Below are positions 26,438-36,148 of a DNA stretch of 64,000 nucleotides, one piece after another (the stretch's first letter is position 1; each line of letters opens with the position of its first letter). This DNA is from Sphingobium sp. (GTDB lineage: Bacteria; Pseudomonadota; Alphaproteobacteria; Sphingomonadales; Sphingomonadaceae). A program made the position numbers and the translations under genes. The stretch covers positions 70,303 to 134,302 of the forward strand of contig SPEL01000006.1 in assembly GCA_009360885.1 (NCBI GenBank), given 5' to 3'. The notes under the pieces are model-generated. The model had not been told where the DNA came from. It did not search any database and saw only the letters and a list, made by a program, of their open reading frames with translations.

Positions 26438-29380
26438 TTAGAAATTCAATCCTACGGTAACCGCAAAACGACGACCCAGAGCGTCATAGGTAGACGGATA
26501 GGTGTTACCGTTGTTGAAAGAAGTGTTACCAATGGTTGAACCAACGATCGGCGGCTTCTTATCGAACAGGTTCATAACCGATGCAGTAACCGAGATATTT
26601 TCTGTTGGCGTGAAACGAGCCGTCAGATCAAAATAATCCATCGACTTGATGTTACGGTACCGCTCAAGCGGCGCTACCCGACCATCAGATGCAACAAGTA
26701 CAGGGTCTGCGTCATGTGCAAGGTCAGCAGCCAACTGCAACGGCTCATACTTCACGCCATCAATATGACGCCACAGCAAGGACACATCAACCTTTTCAAA
26801 ACCGAGGGTCGTACGGACATTCCACTGGAACTCCGGCTGAATGGACAAGCAGTTAACACTGTAGAAACCAACACAATCGCGGTTCACAGATGTAGGTGTC
26901 GCCTGCAGACGCGAACGGTTTGTCCAGTTACCAGACAAATTCAGGCCCAGCTTTGCAAAGCCAATATCCCGACTGTAATTGACCGACAGATCAATACCAT
27001 CTGTCATCATATTGCCGAGATTCGACAAAGGCATTGCAATACCTGGCGTAGTAGCCGCGCCACCGCTCAGACGACCGGTCAACGGGTTACGTTGAATAGC
27101 CTGACAGGCTGCACTTTGAGCACTAGCAGCCGTAATATTATCAAAGCATGCACCAATCACGTCACCGATTGTCGGTGAAGTAATCGCATCCTTAATTTTG
27201 ATGTTATAGTAGTCAGCTGTAACTGTCAGACCAGGTACGAATTCAGGCTGGAACACACCACCAAAAGTATAAGTAGTGGCTTTTTCAACATCCAGATCTG
27301 GATTGCCACCGGTCCTAACATTGGGCTGCCCAGAGGAAGGCTGCTGAATGCCACCAACAGAAGGCGCACCCTGAGCAAGACAAATCGCGGTCAAATTAGC
27401 ATTCCCTAACGGTGCTGCACCAGCGCAGGGATCGTTAGAGAGGTTATCAAGACCTACGACGATTGGCGAGTATAGCTCGTCAATATTAGGTGCGCGCACG
27501 GCCTTCTGATAGTTACCACGCAGACGCAGGCTGCTTACAGGTGCCCAGCTACCGCCAGCTTTCCATGTAAAGTTGCTACCGGTCGTCGAATAATTCGAAT
27601 AACGCACCCCAGCTTCCAAAGTCAGGCTATGGAAGAAAGGACGATCCTCAATCAAAGGCGCGACCATTTCGCCAAATACTTCATAGACATCATAGGAGCC
27701 GCTTCTATCTGGCGTAGCAGCACCATTGCCAAGAACTTCACCTGCAGTCTGGCTTGCCAGATCAGAGAAAGTTGATGCCTTGTATTTGCGATATTCGCTG
27801 GCCACCGCAAAATTGATCGGTGTTGAAGCCAGCGGGCTCGCGACTCCAAAATCACCAGATACCTGACCATGGACCTGCGCAAGCGTGGTCTTGGTGCCCG
27901 AAGATACAGCAATATCAAGGAATTTGAGCATTTCCGGCGTGATCGAACCTTCAGGGCCGAAAAGGTTCAAAGGAACGCAACCACCAGCGCTATTCACACA
28001 GGTAGAAGTATCAACTGCCTGCAGAGCCTGACGCACGCGAGAATCCAGACCATTACCCGTCTGACGCTGAATATTTTCAGATTCGCCATAAGAACCATAG
28101 ACATCCCACCGCAGCGTTGATGTCAAATTCCCACGGAACCCCATGCGATAATTGAACATGGTGGTTGTATATTCAGAATAACGAGAACCAGCTTCTGTAA
28201 AACGACGCCCGATTGCCGCATTGATAGTACGATAATTCGGGTCATTCGGATTAGTAATTCCCGCTGCAGTTGTGCAATCCGCTGCGCTGACGCCGCCCGC
28301 ATTGCAAAGCTGTGTGCGCAGGGCATCAGACAGGAAGGGGTTGCTGACAGGAATAGCGTAATCGTTGAAGAACGTTCCCGATGAAGCAGAGATCGTGGAA
28401 ATCTTATTCTTAGAGAACATTCCCTGACCGTAGACCTCAATCGCGTCGTTCAGCTCATAATGAGCAGCACCATACATATTGAAACGCTGGAACGGAGTCT
28501 GATACAGATTTACCGGGTTATAGTTATACGGAGCGTAATAATCTTCGTCTATCAACCCTGTTGCGGGGTTGATCTGACCACTGATCCCGACAATCCCTTC
28601 GGCCAGATTTTCACCCATATCAATGTAAGCCGGTACGGTTGTGGCTGAACCGCCCTGCCCACCAGAGACCTGATTAATCGCGAAACGCGAAAAGCTGCGA
28701 TTCCCCTGATAAACCGGGTTGGTTTTCTGATAACCGATGCTGAAAACGGCATTACCGCGACCATCATCAAAATTAGCACCTACGGTAAGGTCAGCACGGA
28801 AAGCACGACCATCACCTTCCTCGGTAATAGAGTTGCCAACGTTCAAATCCATGCCAGCAAAATCGCGCTTGGTGATGAAGTTGACAACACCCGAAACAGC
28901 ATCCGCACCATAAGTGGTGGTCGCACCGCCGGTCAGCACGTCCGTACGTTCAACCAGAGCGAGCGGAATATTGTTAAGATCGACAGCGCCAGTCAGGTCA
29001 GCAGGAACGATGCGTGTACCATCAAGCAGCACAAGGTTGCGGTTAGAACCAAGGCCACGCAGGTTCACGAAGGCGGCACCGGTGCTACCGTTGTTGACCG
29101 CGCTACCGCCATCAGGAACAATACCCGGGATGCTGCGCAGGAACTCTTCTGCGACATTGGATTGACGCAGTTTCACTTCGTCAGATGATACGCCGATAAC
29201 CGGGCTGGATTGTACCAGATTCGGGTCACGAATAAGAGAACCTGTAACAACAATCACGTTATCGTCTGCGCCATCGGCAGCTTCCTGAGCCACCGAAACA
29301 GAAGGAGAAAGAAGCGCAGCTGCCACAATAAAGGGCGCAGCGCCACAACGCAGCCGTGCTGCAATATCAGTTTTTTTCAC
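26438..29380 (-). CDS. TonB-dependent outer-membrane receptor
   Basis: A 980-residue receptor with signal peptide (RCGAAPFIVAAALLSPSVSV), plug domain (NVIVVTGSLIRDPNLVQSSP, VNLRGLGSNRNLVLLDG, LTGGATTTYGADAVSGVVNF) and a barrel ending in F (RFAVTVGLNF). The natural start is taken as the GTG at 29380 (V-K-K-T-D-I-A), preceded by GAGGGA at 9 bp; the frame is open for another 43 codons upstream but these look non-coding. It is transcribed alone, so its ligand cannot be guessed. It is only distantly similar to the receptor at 19330-22215, though of the same oar-free, siderophore-like class. Confidence 0.93.
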   Translation of the reverse strand: MKKTDIAARLRCGAAPFIVAAALLSPSVSVAQEAADGADDNVIVVTGSLIRDPNLVQSSPVIGVSSDEVKLRQSNVAEEFLRSIPGIVPDGGSAVNNGSTGAAFVNLRGLGSNRNLVLLDGTRIVPADLTGAVDLNNIPLALVERTDVLTGGATTTYGADAVSGVVNFITKRDFAGMDLNVGNSITEEGDGRAFRADLTVGANFDDGRGNAVFSIGYQKTNPVYQGNRSFSRFAINQVSGGQGGSATTVPAYIDMGENLAEGIVGISGQINPATGLIDEDYYAPYNYNPVNLYQTPFQRFNMYGAAHYELNDAIEVYGQGMFSKNKISTISASSGTFFNDYAIPVSNPFLSDALRTQLCNAGGVSAADCTTAAGITNPNDPNYRTINAAIGRRFTEAGSRYSEYTTTMFNYRMGFRGNLTSTLRWDVYGSYGESENIQRQTGNGLDSRVRQALQAVDTSTCVNSAGGCVPLNLFGPEGSITPEMLKFLDIAVSSGTKTTLAQVHGQVSGDFGVASPLASTPINFAVASEYRKYKASTFSDLASQTAGEVLGNGAATPDRSGSYDVYEVFGEMVAPLIEDRPFFHSLTLEAGVRYSNYSTTGSNFTWKAGGSWAPVSSLRLRGNYQKAVRAPNIDELYSPIVVGLDNLSNDPCAGAAPLGNANLTAICLAQGAPSVGGIQQPSSGQPNVRTGGNPDLDVEKATTYTFGGVFQPEFVPGLTVTADYYNIKIKDAITSPTIGDVIGACFDNITAASAQSAACQAIQRNPLTGRLSGGAATTPGIAMPLSNLGNMMTDGIDLSVNYSRDIGFAKLGLNLSGNWTNRSRLQATPTSVNRDCVGFYSVNCLSIQPEFQWNVRTTLGFEKVDVSLLWRHIDGVKYEPLQLAADLAHDADPVLVASDGRVAPLERYRNIKSMDYFDLTARFTPTENISVTASVMNLFDKKPPIVGSTIGNTSFNNGNTYPSTYDALGRRFAVTVGLNF

Positions 29381-29715
29381 TATCCAGTCCCTCGTTCTGG
29401 AAGGGACAGAAAACCCGTCCCCATTTGTTACAAGGATGCAGAAAATCTGTAATGCGCCTTTCACCGGAAGGTGGTAGACAGCAAAGCCCGACAGCAAGAT
29501 TCCCTGCACCGCTAAGGTTCATTTGCAGTTCATATTGCCAATCTGTAAAGTAAGCATGAACGTCGGACTGACTTTTTCGGCGGCCTTTGTGATATAAAAG
29601 CAACAAATGTGTCACATATTATAGCGCCCTAAATTAGCACAGCATAAGCCCACCCAATACAGGCATAAGATATTGATAAATATATTATTATTTACTTATT
29701 GGGGCACCATTTTTA
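29381..29715. other. Leader region of the second receptor gene
   Basis: 335 bp between the M23 gene stop and the receptor GTG start, both minus strand. A TATAAT at 29618-29623 (read on the minus strand) next to TGTGACAC could be a -10 box, but no good -35 was seen. No gene or repeat was recognised. Confidence 0.4.
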
Positions 29716-30642
29716 TCAATCACTTTTCATCGTTCCGGCTAGCAGCAGCGGATCAATCCGCACCCCATTCCACATCATACCCCAGTGCATATGTGGGCCG
29801 CTCGTCCGTCCAGTTGCGCCAACGGCACCCAATATCTGCCCCCTCCGCACGACATCCCCTTGCTTCACCGAGAGGCTGGAACAATGAAGGAAAGCGCTGT
29901 TCAATCCCATACCATGATCGATAATCAGCAAATATCCCTCAAGCGTGAAGGGTGTGTCCGCCGCCAGCACCACAACCCCATCGGCGGGCGCAGAAAAGGG
30001 CGTGCCAGTTGGTACAGCGACGTCCACTCCGCTATGATAACTACCCGGTTCCCCGCGATAAATGCGCTGTGCCCCGAAGAGGCCGGAGATTCTCCCCTTC
30101 ACCGGCCATTCAAAAGCCTGCCTCCAGCCATCTGACAACGCATTAACCGAACGGGCTGCCTTAATACGCTCCAGCTCCGGCAGGCGGCGCTGCATGAAAG
30201 CCTCGCTGGAAACACCAGCGGTTCTGGAGGCATTGACGCGTTCTATCCGCCAGTTTCCTGGCGCAATCGACAGCGACCGCTCTACCACCCGGCCATCGTC
30301 CAATTCCGCCCGTAATATCGCACCAGAGGCCGCATCACGATCAAAAGCGATCAGGAAATGTCCATCCTTCGCCACCGGAACATCTGCCCCATCCAGCATC
30401 AAACGCGTTGCACAGCGCGGGGCAATACCCCGCACCACACCGCCCTGAACCGCTACACCATCAAGCGCAATATCCCCTTCCGGGCGGGATCGATCAGCAC
30501 AAGTGGGGGATATTGGCGGCGTGGCCACGGCCTCCGGGCGAAGAGCGGGAGGCACGCCTTCTGGACGCCCTGCGGAACCGCCTGCCCCGCAGCCACCTAG
30601 CGCCAACATCAATGCAGAAACAAAGGAAACACGCAGCATCAT
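29716..30642 (-). CDS. M23-family metallopeptidase lipoprotein
   Basis: A 308-residue LytM-type protein, probably a peptidoglycan hydrolase or activator. The signal peptide ends in a lipobox (LALGGC, cysteine near residue 18), predicting a lipoprotein. The C-terminal M23 domain has YHSGVDVAVPTGTPF near residue 207, with the HxxxD zinc motif, the conserved DHGMGLNSAFLH segment, and SGPHMHWGM with the HxH motif, so catalytic residues appear intact. The middle region carries SEAFMQRRLPELERI, common in this subfamily. Last gene of the xseA-DUF2093 operon, 6 bp downstream of DUF2093. Confidence 0.88.
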   Translation of the reverse strand: MMLRVSFVSALMLALGGCGAGGSAGRPEGVPPALRPEAVATPPISPTCADRSRPEGDIALDGVAVQGGVVRGIAPRCATRLMLDGADVPVAKDGHFLIAFDRDAASGAILRAELDDGRVVERSLSIAPGNWRIERVNASRTAGVSSEAFMQRRLPELERIKAARSVNALSDGWRQAFEWPVKGRISGLFGAQRIYRGEPGSYHSGVDVAVPTGTPFSAPADGVVVLAADTPFTLEGYLLIIDHGMGLNSAFLHCSSLSVKQGDVVRRGQILGAVGATGRTSGPHMHWGMMWNGVRIDPLLLAGTMKSD

Positions 30643-30648
30643 TACGCT

Positions 30649-30876
30649 TTACGCCAAAAGCCCCTGCTCCTTACGCGCACGCACTTCCGCTGATGTCGCA
30701 GCCGTGGCGTCAGCATAAGGTTCCTGCCGCGCGATCGACCAGTAACGCAAATCCTCAAGCGGGACTCTCCGCCCCGTTACCGCACATAAAACATGGTCCC
30801 CGGCACTCAGCACCCGAAAGCTATACGCCATATAATGCAGCTTTGCGGGCTGATCCTTGCTGGACATCAACATCAT
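30649..30876 (-). CDS. DUF2093 domain protein
   Basis: A 75-residue protein of the alphaproteobacterial DUF2093 family; the central pattern FRVLSAGDHVLCAVTG followed by RRVPLEDLRYWS is characteristic. Its function is not known. The start codon overlaps the xseA stop by 4 bp (ATGA), so it is translationally coupled. Placement right behind xseA is common in alphaproteobacteria as far as I recall. Confidence 0.85.
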   Translation of the reverse strand: MMLMSSKDQPAKLHYMAYSFRVLSAGDHVLCAVTGRRVPLEDLRYWSIARQEPYADATAATSAEVRARKEQGLLA

Positions 30877-32444
30877 TCTTCTTCCTGTTTTGGCGCTGCA
30901 GGCAATGCTGCGAATAAATCGGTTTGGCTCGCCCCATCCGCCTGAAGGCGAGGCGCACGCCGTGCCGGTTTCGGCGCAGATGATAGCGCCTTTTCCACGC
31001 GAGGCTCAACCCCCTCGCCCCCAAAAGCGCCCCCCGTAGAAACGGAAAGTGCGCCATCCTGAAAGGTCAGCGTCATAGAGCCAGCCTGCCGCGCAGCCTC
31101 TGCGCTGGTCAGCACCGTATCGCCCGCCGTCACCAGCGCAAAACCCTTGGAAAGCGGACGACGCGGGTCCAGCGATAATGCAAGCCGCCATGTCGCGTCC
31201 AGCCTTTCGCGCCGCTGGGCTATGCCGCGTGCAACGAGGTCCGGGCGCAATCGCACCGCCTCCAACCCTGCACGGCCAGCATTCACTCTCTGACGCAGTA
31301 AGGAAGGCCGCAGCGCCCCTCCTGCATCCGACAGGTGCCGCCATGCTATCGTCACCCGCTGCCGCAGACCCCGGCCCAGCCGTTCACCCAGATCATCGGC
31401 GCGTTGCCGCTGCGGCGCGAGTAAGCTTTCAGGCGTAGGCAGCAAACGCGATGTCATGGCGAGACGTTCCCGCCGCAGGTCAAAGGCGCGATGCACCGCC
31501 CTGCCCCCGCGCAGGCCCAGTTCACTGATGGTCGCCAGCAATTCTGACCGCACCGGAACCGCCATTTCCGCAGCAGCCGTGGGCGTGGGCGCGCGCATGT
31601 CCGCCGCATAATCACATAATGTCGTATCGGTTTCATGGCCAACGGCAGAAATAATCGGGATGGTGCAATCCGCCACCGCCCGCACGACAACCTCTTCATT
31701 GAACGCCCAAAGGTCCTCTATCGACCCGCCCCCACGCGCCACAATGACCAGATCAGGCCGGGGAAGCCCCCCTCCGCTATTTGGGCCACCATTTTCAGGA
31801 AGCGCGGAAAACCCCCGCACCGCATTGGCAATCTGCGCCGCCGCCCCATCTCCCTGCACCAGCACCGGCCAGACGATAACATGGGTAGGACATCGATCCG
31901 CCAGACGATGCAATATGTCGCGAATCACCGCACCCGTGGGCGATGTCACCACACCGATGGTGCGCGGCAGAACGGGAAGCGGCTTTTTCCGTTCGCGATC
32001 AAACAGCCCTTCGCTCGCCAGTTGCTTCTTCAATCGCTCCAGCAATTGCATCAGCGCGCCTTCACCGGCCAGTTCCATGCGCTCAATGACGATCTGATAT
32101 TTCGACCGACCGGGATAGGTGGTGATTTTGCCGGTCGCGACAACCTCCACCCCATCCTGCGGCTGGAAAGCGAGGCGCTGCGCCGTCCCCTTCCACATCA
32201 CGCCATCCAGCACCGCATTTTCATCCTTTAACGCCAGATAGACATGGCCGGATGCCGCACGCTTAAACCCGGAAATCTCGCCCCGCAGGCGTACATGACC
32301 GAAACGATCCTCCACCGCGCGCTTCAAATCAGCCGATAATTCGCTCACCGATAGCGCTGGTGCGTTGTCCCCGCTGCGTTCATGGGCTAACAGACGGCCC
32401 GAAACATCAAAATCGGCATCATATTCTGGGGACATATTGGGCAT
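30873..32444 (-). CDS. xseA: Exodeoxyribonuclease VII large subunit
   Basis: Catalytic subunit of ExoVII, which degrades single-stranded DNA from both ends with XseB. It has 523 residues. An N-terminal OB-fold DNA-binding domain ([38 protein letters not shown]) is followed by the nuclease domain with [16 protein letters not shown] near residue 160, [15 protein letters not shown] near 240 and [20 protein letters not shown] near 270, then a coiled region rich in Arg and Leu. xseB is not in the window. The assigned ATG (32444) shares bases with the purD ATG; an alternative ATG three codons in (32435) would remove this overlap. Confidence 0.95.
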   Translation of the reverse strand: MPNMSPEYDADFDVSGRLLAHERSGDNAPALSVSELSADLKRAVEDRFGHVRLRGEISGFKRAASGHVYLALKDENAVLDGVMWKGTAQRLAFQPQDGVEVVATGKITTYPGRSKYQIVIERMELAGEGALMQLLERLKKQLASEGLFDRERKKPLPVLPRTIGVVTSPTGAVIRDILHRLADRCPTHVIVWPVLVQGDGAAAQIANAVRGFSALPENGGPNSGGGLPRPDLVIVARGGGSIEDLWAFNEEVVVRAVADCTIPIISAVGHETDTTLCDYAADMRAPTPTAAAEMAVPVRSELLATISELGLRGGRAVHRAFDLRRERLAMTSRLLPTPESLLAPQRQRADDLGERLGRGLRQRVTIAWRHLSDAGGALRPSLLRQRVNAGRAGLEAVRLRPDLVARGIAQRRERLDATWRLALSLDPRRPLSKGFALVTAGDTVLTSAEAARQAGSMTLTFQDGALSVSTGGAFGGEGVEPRVEKALSSAPKPARRAPRLQADGASQTDLFAALPAAPKQEEE

Positions 32445-33729
32445 GAATATCCTGTTACTGGGTTCTGGCGGGCGCGAACATGCACTGGCGTGGAAGCTGG
32501 CTCAATCCCCTCGCGTGGATGTACTATATGCTGCGCCCGGCAACCCCGGCATAGCGCAGAGTGCGACGATCGTCACCCTTGATGCGACCGATCATGATGC
32601 CGTCGCGGCCTTTTGCACGGAAAAGGGCATTGATCTGGTTGTTGTGGGGCCGGAGGCTCCGCTGGTCGATGGTCTGGGCAACAGCCTGCGCGCCAAGGGC
32701 ATAGCGGTATTCGGGCCGGATAAAGCGCCTGCACAGCTTGAAGGCTCCAAGGGTTTTACCAAGGATTTGTGCGCCCGCGCGAATATCCCCACCGCTGGCT
32801 ATGTGCGCACCACATCGCTGGAACAGGCCCGCGCTGAAATAGCGAAATTCGGCCTTCCTGTGGTTATCAAGGCCGATGGTCTGGCCGCGGGCAAGGGCGT
32901 CATCATCCCGACCACGGCCGAGGAAGCCGACGCTGCATTGATGGATATGTATGGCGGCGGCTTTGGCGCGGCGGGCGCGGAAGTCGTGCTGGAAGAATTT
33001 ATGACCGGCGAAGAAGCCAGCTTCTTTGCCCTGACCGATGGTAAGGATATCCTCGCCTTTGGCAGTGCGCAGGATCATAAGCGCGTGGGCGATGGCGACA
33101 CCGGCCCCAATACCGGCGGCATGGGCGCTTATTCCCCCGCCCGCGTCCTGACGGCGGAACTACAAGCGCAAGTGATGGAGCGCATCATCCGCCCAACGGT
33201 TGATACTCTGGCGGCAGAAGGCATACCCTATAGCGGCGTGTTGTTTGCGGGGCTGATGCTGACCGACGAAGGGCCAAAGCTGATCGAATATAATGCCCGT
33301 TTTGGTGACCCGGAATGTCAGGTATTGATGACCCGCTTTCAGGGGGATTTAGCTGAACTACTGCTGGCAGTCGCCAATGGTACGCTGGCAGACTATGGCC
33401 CGGTCAAACTGTCCGACGAATGCGCGCTTACCGTTGTGATGGCGGCAAAGGGCTATCCGGCAACACCGGAAAAAGGCGGAGCAATTGACGGTATTGATGC
33501 CGTTTCGGGCGATCACCTCAAGGTCTTTCATGCTGGCACGGCGGAAAAAGACGGGCAACTGGTTGCCAATGGGGGCCGCGTGTTGAACGTCACCGCAACG
33601 GGCAGCAGCATCGCCGAGGCGCAGGGCCGCGCCTATGCCGCCGTGGATGGCATCGCCTTCCCCACCGGTTTTTGCCGCCGCGACATTGGCTGGCGCGAAG
33701 TCGCGCGTGAGGCCGCCGCCGCAAGCTAG
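32443..33729 (+). CDS. purD: Phosphoribosylamine-glycine ligase
   Basis: ATP-grasp enzyme of purine synthesis joining phosphoribosylamine and glycine to GAR. From 32443 the protein has 428 residues, matching the family. It begins [19 protein letters not shown] and includes [10 protein letters not shown], the [16 protein letters not shown] segment, ATP-grasp [27 protein letters not shown] near 230, and the metal-binding [10 protein letters not shown]. The start overlaps the divergent xseA start in a single CATG. The longer upstream frame belongs to xseA antisense. A hairpin without a T-run follows. Confidence 0.95.
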   Translation: MNILLLGSGGREHALAWKLAQSPRVDVLYAAPGNPGIAQSATIVTLDATDHDAVAAFCTEKGIDLVVVGPEAPLVDGLGNSLRAKGIAVFGPDKAPAQLEGSKGFTKDLCARANIPTAGYVRTTSLEQARAEIAKFGLPVVIKADGLAAGKGVIIPTTAEEADAALMDMYGGGFGAAGAEVVLEEFMTGEEASFFALTDGKDILAFGSAQDHKRVGDGDTGPNTGGMGAYSPARVLTAELQAQVMERIIRPTVDTLAAEGIPYSGVLFAGLMLTDEGPKLIEYNARFGDPECQVLMTRFQGDLAELLLAVANGTLADYGPVKLSDECALTVVMAAKGYPATPEKGGAIDGIDAVSGDHLKVFHAGTAEKDGQLVANGGRVLNVTATGSSIAEAQGRAYAAVDGIAFPTGFCRRDIGWREVAREAAAAS

Positions 33730-33747
33730 AACAAGCCACATCATCAT

Positions 33748-33774
33748 GATGGGGCCATTATCTGCTGCCCCATC
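33748..33774 (+). terminator. Hairpin after purD
   Basis: GATGGGGC and GCCCCATC with an 11-base loop, 18 bp after the purD stop. There is no T-run, so it may need Rho or act as mRNA 3'-end protection. Confidence 0.4.
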
Positions 33775-33800
33775 GAACCGGGCTGGCAGTTCATTGGCCC

Positions 33801-33842
33801 CTTAGCGTCCTGACCATAGCACTTAGCGTCCGGACCATAGCA
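33801..33842 (+). repeat. Two tandem 21-bp repeats before the DJ-1-like gene
   Basis: CTTAGCGTCCTGACCATAGC plus A, then the same 21 bp with one change (T to G), end to end. The second copy stops just before the AAGGAAG ribosome-binding site. Confidence 0.75.
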
Positions 33843-33854
33843 AAGGAAGCCGTT

Positions 33855-34484
33855 ATGCACATTGCCATTTTGACGTTCGATGGGTTTAATGAGTTGGATT
33901 CGTTCATTGCCTCATCCATATTAAACCGCCTGCGTCCAAAGGGCTGGATGGCGCATATCACCTGCCCCACCGCCGAAGTAACATCCATGAACGGCGTTAC
34001 AATCAAACGTCAGCAACCGCTGGAATTCGCGGCGGATGCCGATGCTGTGCTGATTGGTTCCGGCATCAGGACCCGCGATATTGCCAATGATGCAGATATA
34101 GTATCGCAGATCAGGCTCGACCCGGCGCGGCAGCTTATCGGTGCGCAATGTTCAGGCACGCTATTGCTGGCGAAACTGGGACTAATTGGTAACCTTCCTG
34201 CCTGCACCGATCTCACCACGAAACCATGGGTGATAGAGGCCGGGGTTAAAGTAATAGACGCCCCCTTCATCGCCCATGGCAATGTAGCAACAGCAGGCGG
34301 GTGCCTTGCCTCGCAATATCTCGCCTCATGGATGATCGCGCGTGGGGCATCTGTCACAGACGCGCGCAATGCCATGCATTATGTCGCGCCCGTCGGTGAA
34401 AAGTCGGAATATGTGGACCGGGCATTGGGCGTCATCATGCCTTTTATACCGGATGAGAACGCCGCCCTAGTGACCCGAATCTGA
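33855..34484 (+). CDS. DJ-1/PfpI family protein
   Basis: A 209-residue protein of the DJ-1/ThiJ/PfpI superfamily (glutamine-amidotransferase-like fold; members include glyoxalases, chaperones and regulators). The nucleophile-elbow cysteine is in IGAQCSGTLLLAKLGL, about residue 99. A glutamate-like position near the N-terminus (FNELDSF) fits the usual Glu/Cys pair. There is no AraC-type DNA-binding domain. Shine-Dalgarno AAGGAAG. The last three codons and the TGA lie inside palindromic repeat B2, meaning insertion of that element redefined the C-terminus. Confidence 0.85.
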   Translation: MHIAILTFDGFNELDSFIASSILNRLRPKGWMAHITCPTAEVTSMNGVTIKRQQPLEFAADADAVLIGSGIRTRDIANDADIVSQIRLDPARQLIGAQCSGTLLLAKLGLIGNLPACTDLTTKPWVIEAGVKVIDAPFIAHGNVATAGGCLASQYLASWMIARGASVTDARNAMHYVAPVGEKSEYVDRALGVIMPFIPDENAALVTRI

Positions 34485-34542
34485 AGTTCGTCTCATTGTT
34501 GGGCAGGCTCTGAACGACCTTCAGATTCATTAGGGTCACTAG
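34467..34542 (+). repeat. Palindromic repeat B, copy 2
   Basis: Starts CTAGTGACCCGAATCTGAAG and ends TAGGGTCACTAG; arms pair with few mismatches. It contains the stop codon of the DJ-1-like gene. Related to 11328-11407. Confidence 0.8.
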
Positions 34543-34555
34543 CAACCATATGAAT

Positions 34556-34629
34556 CTAGTGTGGTGGATTTGAAATACGCCTCATTGTAGCCGCTCGGAT
34601 CGGAGCGTATTTCAAATCCACTACACTGG
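34556..34629 (+). repeat. Palindromic repeat A, copy 2
   Basis: GTGGATTTGAAATACGC near the left end and its exact complement near the right end give a stem of about 20 bp; ends are CTAGTG and CACTGG. Related to 11240-11317. Confidence 0.85.
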
Positions 34630-34679
34630 CATAAGGCAATCATGAGAGGCCGGGATAGTGCATTCACTATCCCAGACCT

Positions 34680-36053
34680 TTACACCCCAACAGGTGTAAC
34701 CAGCAATTTATCAATCTTGCGGCCATCCATGTCGATTACCTCGAATATCCACTCCTGATCTTCGAAACTCTCCCCAACAGCGGGGAGATGTTTCAAATGC
34801 CACAGGACATGGCCCGCAACGGTCGCATAATCGCGGTCTTCATCCAGCGACAGGCCAATACGATCTGCAAGCTGATCTATCGCCATCTGCCCCGAAACAA
34901 TCAGGCTGCCATTCTCACGCTCGACCAGATCAGGCTCATCATAGAGATCCGCGTCTGACGCAAAATTACCGGCAATGGCGGACAGCAGGTCAGACGGCGT
35001 TACAATCCCTTCGAAATGGCCATATTCATCATGCACCATCACCATCGGCACGTCAGAGCGGCGTAATACCTCCAGCGCATCCATGGCATCAACCTGATCG
35101 GGTACAACCTCAACCGGGCGCATCAGGGCGCGCACGTCAATTTTCTCACGGCGCAACAAGGTGGACATGATATCGCGTGCCTGTACCACGCCAATAATAT
35201 CCTCTACGCTGCCCTGCCCCACCGGCAAACGGGTATGGGGCGTCTTTAAGAGCTGCGCCCGGATCGTGCGGCTGTCGGCATCCGCGTCAATCCAGTCCAC
35301 TTCTATCCGCGGGGTCATTACCTCGCGCACAGGGCGATCGGCCAGACGCACCACGCCGGAGATGATGGCGCGTTCGCTTTCCTCGATCAGGCCTGATTTG
35401 CTAGCCTCAGCAACGATCATCTGCAATTCTTCGGCCGTGACGGCAGCTTCATTTTCACGGTTCAGGCGTAGCATACGAAACACCAGCGCGGATGAACCAT
35501 CCAGCAACCACACCAAAGGCGCCGTCACCCGTGCCAGCACCGACATAGGCGGCGCGACAATCATCGCCACGGCTTCTGGCGAACGCAGCGCAATCTGCTT
35601 TGGCACCAATTCACCGATGATGAGGGAGGCATAAGTGGTCAAGCCAATGACCAGCGCAAAACCGAGGCTGAGGGCGATATCATCATCAACGCCCAGCCTC
35701 TCCAGCCGCTGGCCAACGGGCTGGCCAAGGCTCGCGCCAGAATAAGCGCCTGCGATAATGCCGATAAGGGTGATGCCAATCTGCACCGTTGACAAAAATT
35801 TACCGGGATTTTCAGCAAGCCGCAGAGCAACCCCCGCCGCGCTCTTTCCACCCTTATACGCCGCCTGTAACCGTGGTTTCCGGGAGGAAACAAGGGCCAG
35901 TTCCGACATGGCGAAAACACCGTTTAATGCAACAAGCGCAAGAATGATGAATACATCCCCCCAGGGGAACGGCGATAATGTCTGTATATGGTCCATGATG
36001 TGCTTGCATTCATGCCCGAAATATTGCGAATCTACAACAGGCAGATCAGACAT
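34680..36053 (-). CDS. Hemolysin/CorC-type membrane protein (DUF21-CBS-HlyC)
   Basis: A 457-residue inner-membrane protein of the CNNM/CorC/HlyC family, linked to magnesium or cobalt homeostasis. An N-terminal DUF21 membrane domain (VFIILALVALNGVFAMSELA, then three more hydrophobic segments to about residue 160) is followed by a CBS pair (VREVMTPRIEVDWIDADAD at about 245, PMVMVHDEYGHFEGIVTPSD at about 340) and the C-terminal transporter-associated domain. Neither 36053 nor the ATG at 35996 has a visible Shine-Dalgarno, so the start is open. It is divergent from the OmpA-family gene. Confidence 0.88.
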   Translation of the reverse strand: MSDLPVVDSQYFGHECKHIMDHIQTLSPFPWGDVFIILALVALNGVFAMSELALVSSRKPRLQAAYKGGKSAAGVALRLAENPGKFLSTVQIGITLIGIIAGAYSGASLGQPVGQRLERLGVDDDIALSLGFALVIGLTTYASLIIGELVPKQIALRSPEAVAMIVAPPMSVLARVTAPLVWLLDGSSALVFRMLRLNRENEAAVTAEELQMIVAEASKSGLIEESERAIISGVVRLADRPVREVMTPRIEVDWIDADADSRTIRAQLLKTPHTRLPVGQGSVEDIIGVVQARDIMSTLLRREKIDVRALMRPVEVVPDQVDAMDALEVLRRSDVPMVMVHDEYGHFEGIVTPSDLLSAIAGNFASDADLYDEPDLVERENGSLIVSGQMAIDQLADRIGLSLDEDRDYATVAGHVLWHLKHLPAVGESFEDQEWIFEVIDMDGRKIDKLLVTPVGV

Positions 36054-36148
36054 TGTTCATGAACTGAGTGAGAATAGAGAAACAGAAACAAAATCCTCCA
36101 ACCAACATCTTCTTTTTCATGATTTCTGCCAGACATCGAAAGGATGCA

